This document shows, one piece after another, positions 35,876 to 42,866 of a stretch of 54,673 nucleotides of DNA; the stretch's first letter is position 1, and the number at the start of each line of letters is the position of its first letter. This DNA is from Stenotrophomonas lacuserhaii (GTDB lineage Bacteria; Pseudomonadota; Gammaproteobacteria; Xanthomonadales; Xanthomonadaceae). The notes under the pieces are model-generated. The model did not search any database. It was not told the origin of the DNA and was given only the letters and a program-made list of their open reading frames with translations. The stretch covers positions 1-54,673 of the forward strand of contig NZ_JACSQS010000021.1 in the NCBI RefSeq assembly GCF_014836545.1, read 5' to 3'. A program made the translations under genes and the position numbers.

Positions 35876-36637
35876 CTACCGCTGCAGCAGGCCGAACAGG
35901 GTGTGGCCGATCTGGTACAGGCTGATCGCCAGCACCAGCACGCCTACCGCGACCAGCACCCAGCGTTCCTTGACCCGCTTCACCAGCACTGCGGCCAACG
36001 GGGCGGCCATCATGCCGCCGATCAGCAGGCCGGCGACGATCTGCAGGTGCTGCAGCCCCATCGACAGCAGGAAGGTCGCCGAGACCGTCAGCGTGACCAC
36101 GAATTCGGCTGCATTGACGGTGCCGATGGTGGTCCGCGCCTGGCCGCCGCGTGCCAACAGCGTGGAGGTGGCCACCGGCCCCCAGCCGCCACCGCCGCTG
36201 GCATCCAGGAAGCCTGCGATGGCACCCAACAGCGGTACGCGCTTGATGTCGCCCTTGGGCATCAGCCGACCGGCCGCGCGCAACAGGATGACGATGGCGA
36301 GCACCAGCAGGTACAGATAAATCAATGGCCGGATGATGTCGCCAGGCAGCTGGGTGAGTCCGTATGCGCCGACCGCCCCGCCGATCGCGCCGGGTATGGC
36401 CAGGCGGAAGAACAATCCGCGGTCCACGTTGCCGGCCATCAGGTGGGAAACCCCCGACGCGCCGGTGGTGAAGACTTCGGCGGTGTGGACGCTGGCGCTG
36501 ACCTGTGCCGGTGGCAGGCCCATGCTGAGCAGCACCGAAGACGACACCAGGCCGAACGCCATGCCCAACGCGCCGTCGACCAGCTGCGCGCCGAGGCCGA
36601 TCAGGATGAACCACCAGAACTCGCTGCTCAGCTCCAT
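35876..36637 (-). CDS. TauE/SafE (TSUP) family permease
   Basis: A 253-residue membrane protein of the TSUP family, which moves sulfite, sulfoacetate and related anions. About eight helices are visible in two similar halves: GLGAQLVDGALGMAFGLVSSSVLLSMGLPP with ASVHTAEVFTTGASGVSHL near residues 13-65, and GAIAGFLDASGGGGWGPVATSTLLARGG with GTVNAAEFVVTLTVSATF near 140-195. The substrate is not known. The start has AGGA seven bases upstream; the longer frame runs into REP sequence. It lies downstream of clp on the same strand, 127 bases away across REP sequence. Confidence 0.9.
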   Translation of the reverse strand: MELSSEFWWFILIGLGAQLVDGALGMAFGLVSSSVLLSMGLPPAQVSASVHTAEVFTTGASGVSHLMAGNVDRGLFFRLAIPGAIGGAVGAYGLTQLPGDIIRPLIYLYLLVLAIVILLRAAGRLMPKGDIKRVPLLGAIAGFLDASGGGGWGPVATSTLLARGGQARTTIGTVNAAEFVVTLTVSATFLLSMGLQHLQIVAGLLIGGMMAAPLAAVLVKRVKERWVLVAVGVLVLAISLYQIGHTLFGLLQR

Positions 36638-36691
36638 CACATCATCCTGCAGGACTGCCGTGCACCGGCAGGTGACGGCGGGGGTGACGCA

Positions 36692-36755
36692 GTGACGACC
36701 AACGGTCGTCACCCACCAGGGGCAGGGTCACCCACCAAGGGCAACGTCACCCGCC
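36692..36755 (+). repeat. REP palindrome with tandemly repeated tail
   Basis: A 9-bp REP stem (36692-36700 and 36704-36712) followed by three copies of its CACCC(A/G)CCA tail, starting at 36711, 36729 and 36748. The layout is the same as at 18393-18484 but with an 18-19 base period. Confidence 0.65.
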
Positions 36756-36764
36756 AAGAGACCT

Positions 36765-37454
36765 TCAGCGCGTGCCGTACAGCACCACGGTCTTGCCACG
36801 GGCATGCAGCAGGCCGTCCACCTGCAGCTTCTTCAGCACCCGGCCGGCCATCTCGCGCGAGCAGCCGACCAGCCGCGCCAGTTCCTGCCGGGATACCCGC
36901 AGCTGGCTGCCTTGCGGGTGGGTCATGGCCTCCGGTTCTTCGGCCAGGTCATGCAGGGTGCGCACGATCCGGTCGGTCACGTCCAGGAAGGCCAGGCGGC
37001 TGGCCTTGCGGCTGGTATCGAGCAGGCGCTTGGATATCTGCTGGCCCAGCGCGTACAGCAGGCGCGGCGCATCGTTGGACAGCGGGCCCAGGAACAGCTG
37101 GTGCAGGCGTTCGTAGCTGATCTCGGCCAGTTCGCAGGCGGTCCGGGTGCGCAGGATGACCTCGCGGCGGTCCGATTCCACGAACAGGCCCATTTCACCA
37201 ACGAACTCGCCGGTGCCGAAGTAGCCGAGCACCAACTCGCGCTCCTCGTCCTCTTCAGCAATTATTGAAACCGACCCACTGATCACGTAGTACAGGGTCC
37301 CGGCCGGGTCACCGGGACGGAACACATCGGTTCGGGCAGGGTAGCGACGCCGGTGGCTGTGGGCCAGGAAGCGGTCGATGGTAGCGATGTCCAAAGCCAA
37401 AGGACTGGTAGCAAGGCGCACGGTTGACACGATGGTGGCGCTCCCTCTGCGCAT
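36765..37454 (-). CDS. clp: Clp, CRP-like global regulator responsive to cyclic-di-GMP
   Basis: A 229-residue CRP/FNR-family protein, nearly identical over most of its length to recalled Xanthomonas campestris Clp, which activates extracellular enzymes and virulence genes and is inhibited by c-di-GMP rather than activated by cAMP. The cyclic-nucleotide-like domain spans about residues 15-130 (HRRRYPARTDVFRPGDPAGTLYYV). The long dimer helix follows, then a helix-turn-helix near 185-205 (VSRQELARLVGCSREMAGRV). The ATG at 37454 aligns with the known N-terminus; a GTG four codons upstream is possible. It is divergent from speD over 149 bases, which hold AT-rich stretches but no promoter I can assign with confidence. 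Confidence 0.95.
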   Translation of the reverse strand: MRRGSATIVSTVRLATSPLALDIATIDRFLAHSHRRRYPARTDVFRPGDPAGTLYYVISGSVSIIAEEDEERELVLGYFGTGEFVGEMGLFVESDRREVILRTRTACELAEISYERLHQLFLGPLSNDAPRLLYALGQQISKRLLDTSRKASRLAFLDVTDRIVRTLHDLAEEPEAMTHPQGSQLRVSRQELARLVGCSREMAGRVLKKLQVDGLLHARGKTVVLYGTR

Positions 37455-37603
37455 GAACGGATTCACGGGGTGGAGAGCAGCTTAGCGGAGCGCAAATGTT
37501 AAGAGCAAACAATTAGCCGTTCACGGCAGCCCGTTCAGGTCCCCCCTCGGGGAACAATTGCCTCATAATTGATCCTTTCCCCGCTCTTACAGGATCGCCG
37601 CCC

Positions 37604-38398
37604 GTGGTCAAGCCGTTGCCTCGCCTGAGGTTGCAAGGTTTCAACAACCTCACCAAGGCGCTGAGCTTCAACATCTATGACGTCTGTTACGCCCGCACCG
37701 AGGAGGAGCGTCAGCGTTACATCGACTACATCGATGAAGAGTACAACGCCGACAGGCTGACTCAGATTCTCACGGACGTCGCCGAGATCATCGGTGCGAA
37801 CATCCTCAACATCGCGCGCCAGGATTACGATCCGCAGGGTGCCTCGGTGACGATCCTGATCTCCGAAGAACCGGTGATCGACAAGAAGCAGGCCGGCAAG
37901 GAGTTGATCTCCGATGCCGTGGTCGCGCACATGGACAAGTCGCACATCACCGTGCACACCTATCCGGAAACGCACCCGCAGGAAGGTATCGCCACCTTCC
38001 GCGCCGACATCGATGTGGCGACCTGCGGCGTCATTTCGCCGCTGAAGGCCCTGAACTACCTGATCGAGAGTCTGGAATCGGACATCGTGATCATGGATTA
38101 CCGCGTGCGTGGCTTCACCCGCGACGTGAAGGGCAAGAAGCATTACATCGATCACAAGATCAACTCGATCCAGAACTTCCTGGCCAAGAACATCAAGTCG
38201 CGTTACGAGATGTTCGACGTCAACGTCTATCAGGAAAACATCTTCCACACGAAGATGCACCTGAAGGACTTCGACCTGGACCAGTACCTGTTCGAAGAGA
38301 AGGCCAAGAACCTGTCCTTCAAGGAACGCATGAAGATCGAGGCGCTGCTGCGCCGTGAAATCGAAGAACTGTTCCACGGGCGCAACCTGTCCGAGTGA
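37604..38398 (+). CDS. speD: S-adenosylmethionine decarboxylase proenzyme
   Basis: A 264-residue pyruvoyl enzyme of the E. coli type that makes the aminopropyl donor for spermidine. The self-cleavage site is Lys112-Ser113 in [14 protein letters not shown]; Ser113 would become the pyruvoyl group. The following segment [22 protein letters not shown] holds the catalytic Cys. The start is GTG with AGGA nine bases upstream. No speE is adjacent. A structured intergenic region and terminator follow. Confidence 0.96.
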   Translation: MVKPLPRLRLQGFNNLTKALSFNIYDVCYARTEEERQRYIDYIDEEYNADRLTQILTDVAEIIGANILNIARQDYDPQGASVTILISEEPVIDKKQAGKELISDAVVAHMDKSHITVHTYPETHPQEGIATFRADIDVATCGVISPLKALNYLIESLESDIVIMDYRVRGFTRDVKGKKHYIDHKINSIQNFLAKNIKSRYEMFDVNVYQENIFHTKMHLKDFDLDQYLFEEKAKNLSFKERMKIEALLRREIEELFHGRNLSE

Positions 38399-38413
38399 TA
38401 CCGGCAGGGTCCT

Positions 38414-38538
38414 CCGGGGCCGTGCTTATGAAGGCGGGACGTTCCGCCCCGTGGAACCCCGATCTGCGCAGATCAGCGTTTCACGGCAGTCGACCGACCG
38501 ACGGCCCGGTGTGAAGACACCGGGCCGTTTTGTTTTCG
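38414..38538 (+). promoter_or_regulatory. Structured leader with terminator upstream of sugE
   Basis: Two abutting hairpins (38433-38448; and 38449-38486, a 9-bp helix, internal loop and 5-bp helix) precede a strong terminator. Bases 38414-38423 can pair with the left terminator arm (38501-38509; nine pairs with one bulge), giving a possible antiterminator. It may be the speD trailer, a regulated sugE leader, or both. The ACGR loops of guanidine-II and the motifs of guanidine-I and -III riboswitches were looked for and not found. Confidence 0.4.
38501..38538 (+). terminator. Intrinsic terminator between speD and sugE
   Basis: A perfect 12-bp stem (38501-38512 and 38517-38528) with loop GAAG, followed by a U-rich tract. 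It ends 25 bases before the sugE start, so it either ends the speD transcript or forms the switchable part of a sugE leader. Confidence 0.85.
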
Positions 38539-38562
38539 TTTAAAAAGTTGAGGAGTACCCCC

Positions 38563-38883
38563 ATGCCCTGGATCTATCTGCTGCTGGCCGGCATCTTTGA
38601 AATCGGCTTCGCCATCGGCATGAAATATTCCGACGGTTTCAGCAAGCCGTTGCCGACCGTTGCCACCGTGGTAGCCGCATTGATCAGCCTGTTCCTGATG
38701 AGCCAGGCGATGAAGACCATCCCGGTGGGTACCGCCTACGCCATCTGGACCGGCATCGGCGCACTGGGCGTGGCGGTGCTGGGCATCTTCCTGTTCAACG
38801 ACAGCGCTTCACCGGCCCGGCTGGGCTGCGTGGCGCTGATCGTGGCCGGTGTGATCGGCCTGAAGCTGGTTTCCACGCCCTGA
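38563..38883 (+). CDS. sugE: SMR-family guanidinium exporter (SugE/Gdx)
   Basis: A 106-residue four-helix small multidrug resistance protein. The essential Glu is in AGIFEIGFAIGMKYSDGF near residue 13, and VGTAYAIWTGIGALG near 58-72 is shared with E. coli SugE (Gdx), which exports guanidinium with protons. The match to the Gdx group is better than to EmrE. A clear GAGGAG ribosome site precedes the ATG at 38563. Confidence 0.93.
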   Translation: MPWIYLLLAGIFEIGFAIGMKYSDGFSKPLPTVATVVAALISLFLMSQAMKTIPVGTAYAIWTGIGALGVAVLGIFLFNDSASPARLGCVALIVAGVIGLKLVSTP

Positions 38884-38892
38884 CCGGCTCAT

Positions 38893-38938
38893 AAAAAAGG
38901 GGTCAGAGTCCTTTTCCGCAGGAAAGGACTCTGACCCC
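38893..38938. repeat. Long palindrome, GGGGTCAGAGTCC family
   Basis: An inverted repeat of about 18 bp per arm (38899-38916 and 38921-38938, one arm with an extra T), preceded by six A. Half of it (GACCCCGG) is repeated again at 38934 and 38945. It lies between convergent sugE and coq7. The sequence differs from the GGGGACGGAGGG palindromes, but size and placement are alike. Confidence 0.8.
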
Positions 38939-38977
38939 GGTTCCGACCCCGGTTTCGAGGCCATGCCCGGCGCCGCC

Positions 38978-39622
38978 TCACAACCGGTAGGCGATCGTCT
39001 TCATCACTTTCGATGCCAGCGCCATCGCGCCGGGAATCGGGAACGGCAGGCGGCGCGCACCGGCCTGCTCGGCGTGCTCGGCATGCCGGGCTTCGTCTTC
39101 CTTCATCACCTTGATCACTTCGCGGCTGCGCAGGTCGGCTGGCGGCAGCGTCTCAAGGTGCTCGTCCAGGTGGGCTTCCACCTGGCGTTCGGTCTCCACC
39201 ACGAAGCCGAGGTTCCAGCCGTCACCCCGCAGCCCGGCCAGCGTGCCGATCGCATAGCTGCCGGCGTACCAGACCGGATTGAAGCGGCTGGGGCGGCTGT
39301 CCAGCTCGCCCAGCCGGATCGCACACCAGGCCAGGTGGTCGGTTTCTTCCTGCGCCGCTTCCAGCAGGTGGGCGCGGGTTGCCGGATCCCGGGCGACGGC
39401 CGCCTGGCCGAAGTACAGCCCCTGTGCACAGACCTCGCCGACATGGTTGATCCGCATCAGGCCGGCCGCATGCCGCCGCTCGCCAGCGCTCATCCCGGGC
39501 TCGGCCGCGTTGGTGGCGGGGTAGGGGCGTTCTGCCGGCGGATTGCCGAACACCGTGTCCAACGCACGCTGTGCCTCGGTCAGCAGGTGGTCCAGCGGGG
39601 TGGTCTGGCGGAGCGCGCTCAT
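38978..39622 (-). CDS. coq7: 3-demethoxyubiquinol 3-hydroxylase (Coq7)
   Basis: A 214-residue di-iron monooxygenase that hydroxylates 2-polyprenyl-3-methyl-6-methoxy-benzoquinol, the last hydroxylation of ubiquinone synthesis; in such genomes it takes the place of UbiF. The iron ligands lie in [40 protein letters not shown] and [12 protein letters not shown], the full ExxH pattern in both halves. The start at 39622 begins [11 protein letters not shown]; the upstream frame overlaps the rplM promoter region and has no support. Confidence 0.95.
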   Translation of the reverse strand: MSALRQTTPLDHLLTEAQRALDTVFGNPPAERPYPATNAAEPGMSAGERRHAAGLMRINHVGEVCAQGLYFGQAAVARDPATRAHLLEAAQEETDHLAWCAIRLGELDSRPSRFNPVWYAGSYAIGTLAGLRGDGWNLGFVVETERQVEAHLDEHLETLPPADLRSREVIKVMKEDEARHAEHAEQAGARRLPFPIPGAMALASKVMKTIAYRL

Positions 39623-39700
39623 GGTGGGGCCGGTGACGTCAGGGGAGCCTTGATTCTCGCCGCCCGGCGCGCCCCTGCCAACCCATGGGCGTGGGTGAAC

Positions 39701-39729
39701 TTGCGCGGCGGGACGAAGCTGGGTAAAAT
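39701..39729 (+). promoter_or_regulatory. Probable rplM-rpsI promoter
   Basis: TTGCGC at 39701-39706 and TAAAAT at 39724-39729 with a 17-base spacer, about 90 bases upstream of rplM. The -10 matches the consensus at five of six positions; the -35 only at three. Confidence 0.5.
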
Positions 39730-39818
39730 CCCGCCTCTTGCGTTTCACCTTCACAACGCGTGGCAGAGTTCCGGCCCTCCTGGCCGCAATGAGCCCGACG
39801 ACCTACATAGAGTTCTTC

Positions 39819-40247
39819 ATGAGCACTTTCACCGCTAAGAACGAGACCGTCCAGCGCGACTGGTACCTCGTTGACGCCGAGGGCAAGACCCTGGGCCGTC
39901 TCTGCACCGAGCTGGCCCGCCGTCTGCGTGGCAAGCACAAGCCGGTCTACACCCCGCACGTTGATACCGGCGACTACCTGGTCGTCATCAATGCAGAAAA
40001 GATTGTCGTCACCGGCAAGAAGCTGCAGGACAAGATGTATCACCGTTTCACCGGTTACATCGGCAACCTGAAGACCGAATCGCTGGCCCAGGCGCTTGAG
40101 CGCCACCCGGAGCGCGTGATCGAGATCGCCGTGAAGGGCATGCTGCCGAAGGGTCCGCTGGGTCGCCAGATGTACCGCAAGCTCAAGGTCTACGCAGGCA
40201 CTGAGCATCCGCACGCCGCACAGCAGCCGCAGGTTCTGGATATCTAA
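39819..40247 (+). CDS. rplM: 50S ribosomal protein L13
   Basis: The 142-residue large-subunit protein, the standard length. The sequence [20 protein letters not shown] at the start, [40 protein letters not shown] and [24 protein letters not shown] are typical of L13. It is followed after two bases by rpsI, the usual pair. The start is the ATG of MSTFTAK; the longer upstream frame crosses the promoter. Confidence 0.98.
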   Translation: MSTFTAKNETVQRDWYLVDAEGKTLGRLCTELARRLRGKHKPVYTPHVDTGDYLVVINAEKIVVTGKKLQDKMYHRFTGYIGNLKTESLAQALERHPERVIEIAVKGMLPKGPLGRQMYRKLKVYAGTEHPHAAQQPQVLDI

Positions 40248-40249
40248 TC

Positions 40250-40642
40250 ATGGCTATCACTCAAAACTACGGCACTGGCCGCCGCAAGTCCTCCACTGCC
40301 CGCGTGTTCCTGCGCAAGGGCTCTGGCAAGATCACCGTCAATGGTCGTCCGCTGGACGAGTTCTTCGGTCGTGAGACTGCGCGCATGATCGTGCGCCAGC
40401 CGCTCGAGCTGACCAAGAACACCGAAAGCTTCGACATCCTGGTCACCGCCGCTGGCGGCGGCACCACCGGCCAGGCCGGTGCGATCCGCCTGGGCATCGC
40501 CCGCGCGCTGGTCGAGTACGACGAAACCCTGAAGTCCGAGCTGCGCAAGGCTGGCTTCATGACCCGTGACGCCCGTGAAGTCGAGCGTAAGAAGGTCGGC
40601 CTGCACAAGGCACGTCGCGCCACCCAGTTCTCCAAGCGCTGA
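40250..40642 (+). CDS. rpsI: 30S ribosomal protein S9
   Basis: The 130-residue small-subunit protein, full length, with the [14 protein letters not shown] start and the basic C-terminal tail ending [11 protein letters not shown] that reaches the P-site tRNA. Its ATG lies two bases after the rplM stop, so it is translated by reinitiation. An intrinsic terminator follows at 40692. Confidence 0.98.
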   Translation: MAITQNYGTGRRKSSTARVFLRKGSGKITVNGRPLDEFFGRETARMIVRQPLELTKNTESFDILVTAAGGGTTGQAGAIRLGIARALVEYDETLKSELRKAGFMTRDAREVERKKVGLHKARRATQFSKR

Positions 40643-40691
40643 TTTGCCGCGTCTGGGGTGGGGTCATTCGTGGCCCTCCTGGGAGGAAAGC

Positions 40692-40717
40692 AAAAACCCG
40701 GCTTCGGCCGGGTTTTT
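40692..40717 (+). terminator. Intrinsic terminator of rplM-rpsI
   Basis: A perfect 11-bp stem (40692-40702 and 40707-40717) with loop TTCG; five U close the stem and GUUU follows. It lies 50 bases after the rpsI stop. Confidence 0.9.
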
Positions 40718-40742
40718 GTTTGCGCGTTGTTTGGGTTTTTGA

Positions 40743-40774
40743 CCCTGCGTGTCGAGCAAGCTCGACACGCAGGG
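40743..40774. repeat. Extended REP-type palindrome
   Basis: A perfect 15-bp inverted repeat (40743-40757 and 40760-40774) around AA. The core is the same as in the REPs at 17-39 and 19498-19557, but the flanks also pair, and the GTAG head is missing. Confidence 0.75.
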
Positions 40775-40801
40775 ACCCCATCCGGAGTAGAGCCCCCTTG
40801 T

Positions 40802-40928
40802 TGTTCAAGGGGGCGCGCCAACGGCGCGGGGATAAGGTGGAATGCGCGGACATTTCCGCGGCGCCGCAGGCGCGGCGAAAATGTTCAAGGGGGCGCGCCA
40901 ACGGCGCGGGGATAAGGTGAAATGCGCG
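40802..40928. repeat. 47-base direct repeat, two copies at 80-base spacing
   Basis: Copy 1 at 40802-40848 and copy 2 at 40882-40928 differ at one base. Each contains a small GCGCGCC-type inverted repeat, and the 33 bases between the copies include a GC-rich palindrome (CGCGGCGCC with GGCGCGGCG-like arms). No gene lies in 40643-40977. Copy 2 ends two bases before the tRNA-side terminator. Confidence 0.8.
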
Positions 40929-40929
40929 T

Positions 40930-40980
40930 CCAAATACTAAAAAAGGCCTGATCAAAGATCAGGCCTTTTTTAGTATTTGG
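40930..40980. terminator. Bidirectional terminator at the tRNA-Gln 3' end
   Basis: A perfect 24-bp stem (40930-40953 and 40957-40980) with loop AAA, containing an A6/T6 tract on each side, so U runs follow a GC-rich core on both strands. The last three bases (40978-40980) are also the encoded CCA of tRNA-Gln on the minus strand. Confidence 0.85.
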
Positions 40981-41052
40981 CTGCCCCGGATGGATTCGAA
41001 CCACCGAATGCCTGAGTCAGAGTCAGGTGCCTTACCGCTTGGCGACGGGGCA
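40978..41052 (-). tRNA. tRNA-Gln (CTG anticodon)
   Basis: A 75-nt tRNA with encoded CCA. The acceptor stem TGCCCCG pairs fully with CGGGGCA. The anticodon arm is a CCTGA/TCAGG stem with loop CTCTGAC, anticodon CTG. The T loop GGTTCGAATCC is standard. It is transcribed after tRNA-Met on the minus strand and ends inside the terminator hairpin. Confidence 0.97.
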
Positions 41053-41103
41053 AAATAGGTGAAGCAATTGTCTCACTTTCCAAGTCGAAAACCAACCTCG
41101 ACA

Positions 41104-41180
41104 TGGTGGCTATGGGTGGACTCGAACCACCGACCCCAGCATTATGAGTGCTGTGCTCTAACCGGCTGAGCTACATAGCC
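41104..41180 (-). tRNA. tRNA-Met (elongator, CAT anticodon)
   Basis: A 77-nt tRNA with encoded CCA. The acceptor GGCTATG pairs with CATAGCC; the anticodon stem CAGCA/TGCTG holds loop CTCATAA. The acceptor stem starts with a paired G-C, and the sequence resembles E. coli elongator tRNA-Met rather than the initiator. It lies 51 bases upstream of tRNA-Gln, probably in one transcript. Confidence 0.95.
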
Positions 41181-41300
41181 TTGTGTGAGCCGGCTATTCT
41201 GGGCATGTGTACGAAACATGTCAATAGTTTTGTGTGCTGCTTGTGGGCCGACAGACGGCATGGGATAGTCCCTGTCAGTAGATTTCTAGGAGTCCGCATC

Positions 41301-41915
41301 GTGATCGATCCGGACGGCTATCGACCGAACGTCGGCATCGTGTTGATGCGCCAGGACGGTCAGGTGTTCTGGGCACGTCGAGTGCGCCGGGATGGCTGGC
41401 AGTTCCCACAGGGCGGAATGAACACCGATGAGACGCCCGTCGAGGCCATGTATCGTGAACTGCAGGAAGAGACCGGCCTGCTGCCCGAACACGTTGAAGT
41501 GCTCGGTGCTACCCCCGGTTGGCTGCGTTACAAGCTCCCTGCGCGCGCGATCCGCCGCAATGAGCGCCAGGTGTGCATCGGCCAGAAGCAGGTCTGGTTC
41601 CTGCTGCGCCTGACCGGTGACGAGTCGCACGTTCAGCTGGACCTGACCGAGACCCCCGAATTCGACAATTGGCGCTGGGTCGATTTCTGGTATCCGGTCG
41701 AGCACGTGGTGATGTTCAAGCGCGGCGTGTATGCGCGTGCGTTGCGCCACCTCGCACCGATGGCGCGGGGCGTGGCCGGTGCCGGGGTGACGCAGATGCC
41801 GACGGGTGCGCAGGAAGCCTGGATGCCGGGGCATGCGGCAGGCCACGATCGGCCGCGCAAGCGTCCGACCAAGCGCGGTTACTGGCCCAAAAAAGTGCAG
41901 GGCGATCCCACCTGA
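41301..41915 (+). CDS. rppH: RNA pyrophosphohydrolase (Nudix)
   Basis: A 204-residue Nudix hydrolase that removes the 5' pyrophosphate from mRNAs and so starts decay. The N-terminus [26 protein letters not shown] closely follows E. coli RppH. The Nudix box is [23 protein letters not shown]. The C-terminal 45 residues are basic and low in complexity, longer than in E. coli (176 residues). The GTG start at 41301 has AGGAG upstream; the longer open frame crosses the tRNA-Met gene and is not real. Confidence 0.96.
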   Translation: MIDPDGYRPNVGIVLMRQDGQVFWARRVRRDGWQFPQGGMNTDETPVEAMYRELQEETGLLPEHVEVLGATPGWLRYKLPARAIRRNERQVCIGQKQVWFLLRLTGDESHVQLDLTETPEFDNWRWVDFWYPVEHVVMFKRGVYARALRHLAPMARGVAGAGVTQMPTGAQEAWMPGHAAGHDRPRKRPTKRGYWPKKVQGDPT

Positions 41916-41954
41916 TGATCGCCCCAGGCTGAACTCCATCGAGAATGATTCAGC

Positions 41955-41990
41955 TTGTCAATTGACAACCATTCGCGTTTGAAGTGGAAT
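41955..41990 (+). promoter_or_regulatory. Possible bfd promoter with a palindrome over the -35
   Basis: TTGACA at 41962-41967 and TGGAAT at 41985-41990 with 17 bases between. The -35 lies inside a perfect 14-base palindrome (TTGTCAA-TTGACAA, 41955-41968), and GAGAATGATT at 41941-41950 resembles half a Fur box. Iron control would fit bfd, but the full 19-base Fur consensus is not there. Confidence 0.4.
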
Positions 41991-42031
41991 ATCGGCAGGC
42001 CAGCATCGGCCTGCCAACCCCGGCCGCCATC

Positions 42032-42241
42032 GTGTACGTCTGCATCTGCAACGGAGTCACCGACCACCAGATCCGCGAAGCTGCGGTGGATGGCTGCATG
42101 ACGGTGGCCGAACTGACGATGCGGACCGGTTGCGGTGCTACCTGCGGGTCCTGCCTGGACATGGCCGGCGACCTGCTGGCCAAGGCACGCAACACGCACG
42201 GTCTGCCCCTGCCGGTTCTCGGCAGCCTGCAGGCCGCCTGA
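42032..42241 (+). CDS. bfd: Bacterioferritin-associated ferredoxin
   Basis: A 69-residue [2Fe-2S] protein that reduces heme in bacterioferritin to release stored iron. The cluster ligands Cys4, Cys6, Cys38 and Cys41 are at the E. coli positions (VCICNGVT and CGATCGSC); an extra Cys34 is present. The GTG start gives the family N-terminus but has no visible ribosome site. It precedes bfr by 107 bases. Confidence 0.92.
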   Translation: MYVCICNGVTDHQIREAAVDGCMTVAELTMRTGCGATCGSCLDMAGDLLAKARNTHGLPLPVLGSLQAA

Positions 42242-42348
42242 CCGCGCGCGCCTGCGCGGCGACGCGCAACTGAGCACGATTCGCGTTCCTTCATCGCCGG
42301 CGCAAAGCCGATACAGTGCCTGCGTTTTCAGCGTGCAGGAGCACCCCC

Positions 42349-42819
42349 ATGAAAGGCGACGCCAAAGTCATCCAGTACCTCAACAAGGTGCTGTACAACG
42401 AACTGACTGCGATCAACCAGTACTTCCTGCACGCCAAGATGCTGAAGAACTGGGGCATCAAGGAACTCGCCGAGCACGAGTACAAGGAATCGATCGAAGA
42501 GATGAAGCATGCCGACATGCTGTCTGATCGCATCCTGTTCCTCGAAGGACTGCCGAACTTCCAGGCGCTGGGCAAGCTGCGCATCGGCGAAAATCCGTCG
42601 GAGATCCTGCAGTGCGATCTCGCCCTGGAAAGCGAGGCGGTCGAGGTGCTGCGCGAAGCGGTGGCCCACGCCGATTCGGTTGGTGACTACGTAAGCCGCC
42701 AGCTGTTCACCAAGATCCTGGATTCCGAAGAAGAGCACATTGACTGGCTGGAAACCCAGCTGGAGCTGATCGGTCGCCTTGGCGAGCCGAAATACCTGCT
42801 CAGCAAGCTGGAAGACTGA
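42349..42819 (+). CDS. bfr: Bacterioferritin
   Basis: A 156-residue subunit of the 24-mer iron-storage cage. The ferroxidase ligands Glu18, Glu51, His54, Glu94, Glu127 and His130 are all present at E. coli numbering, as is Met52, which binds the heme between two subunits. The start is the ATG of [11 protein letters not shown] after a GTGCAGGAG ribosome site. It is paired with bfd. Confidence 0.97.
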   Translation: MKGDAKVIQYLNKVLYNELTAINQYFLHAKMLKNWGIKELAEHEYKESIEEMKHADMLSDRILFLEGLPNFQALGKLRIGENPSEILQCDLALESEAVEVLREAVAHADSVGDYVSRQLFTKILDSEEEHIDWLETQLELIGRLGEPKYLLSKLED

Positions 42820-42830
42820 GCGGGGGCAGC

Positions 42831-42866
42831 GGTGCCGACCAAGGTCGGCACTACGGTCGGCACTAC
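42831..42866 (-). repeat. GTAG REP with duplicated right half
   Basis: A 9-bp stem (42832-42840 and 42843-42851) ending in CTAC at 42851-42854, followed at once by a second copy of the right half plus CTAC (42855-42866). It is the third locus in this window where a REP half is duplicated in tandem. Confidence 0.7.

Noticed and set aside
38433..38448. GGACG-containing hairpin as a guanidine-II (mini-ykkC) unit
   Set aside because: The loop is GACGTT on a GGCGG/CCGCC stem, not an ACGR tetraloop, and there is no second matching hairpin.
40743..40774. Extended REP as the rpsI terminator
   Set aside because: No U run follows either side, and a much better terminator lies at 40692-40717.
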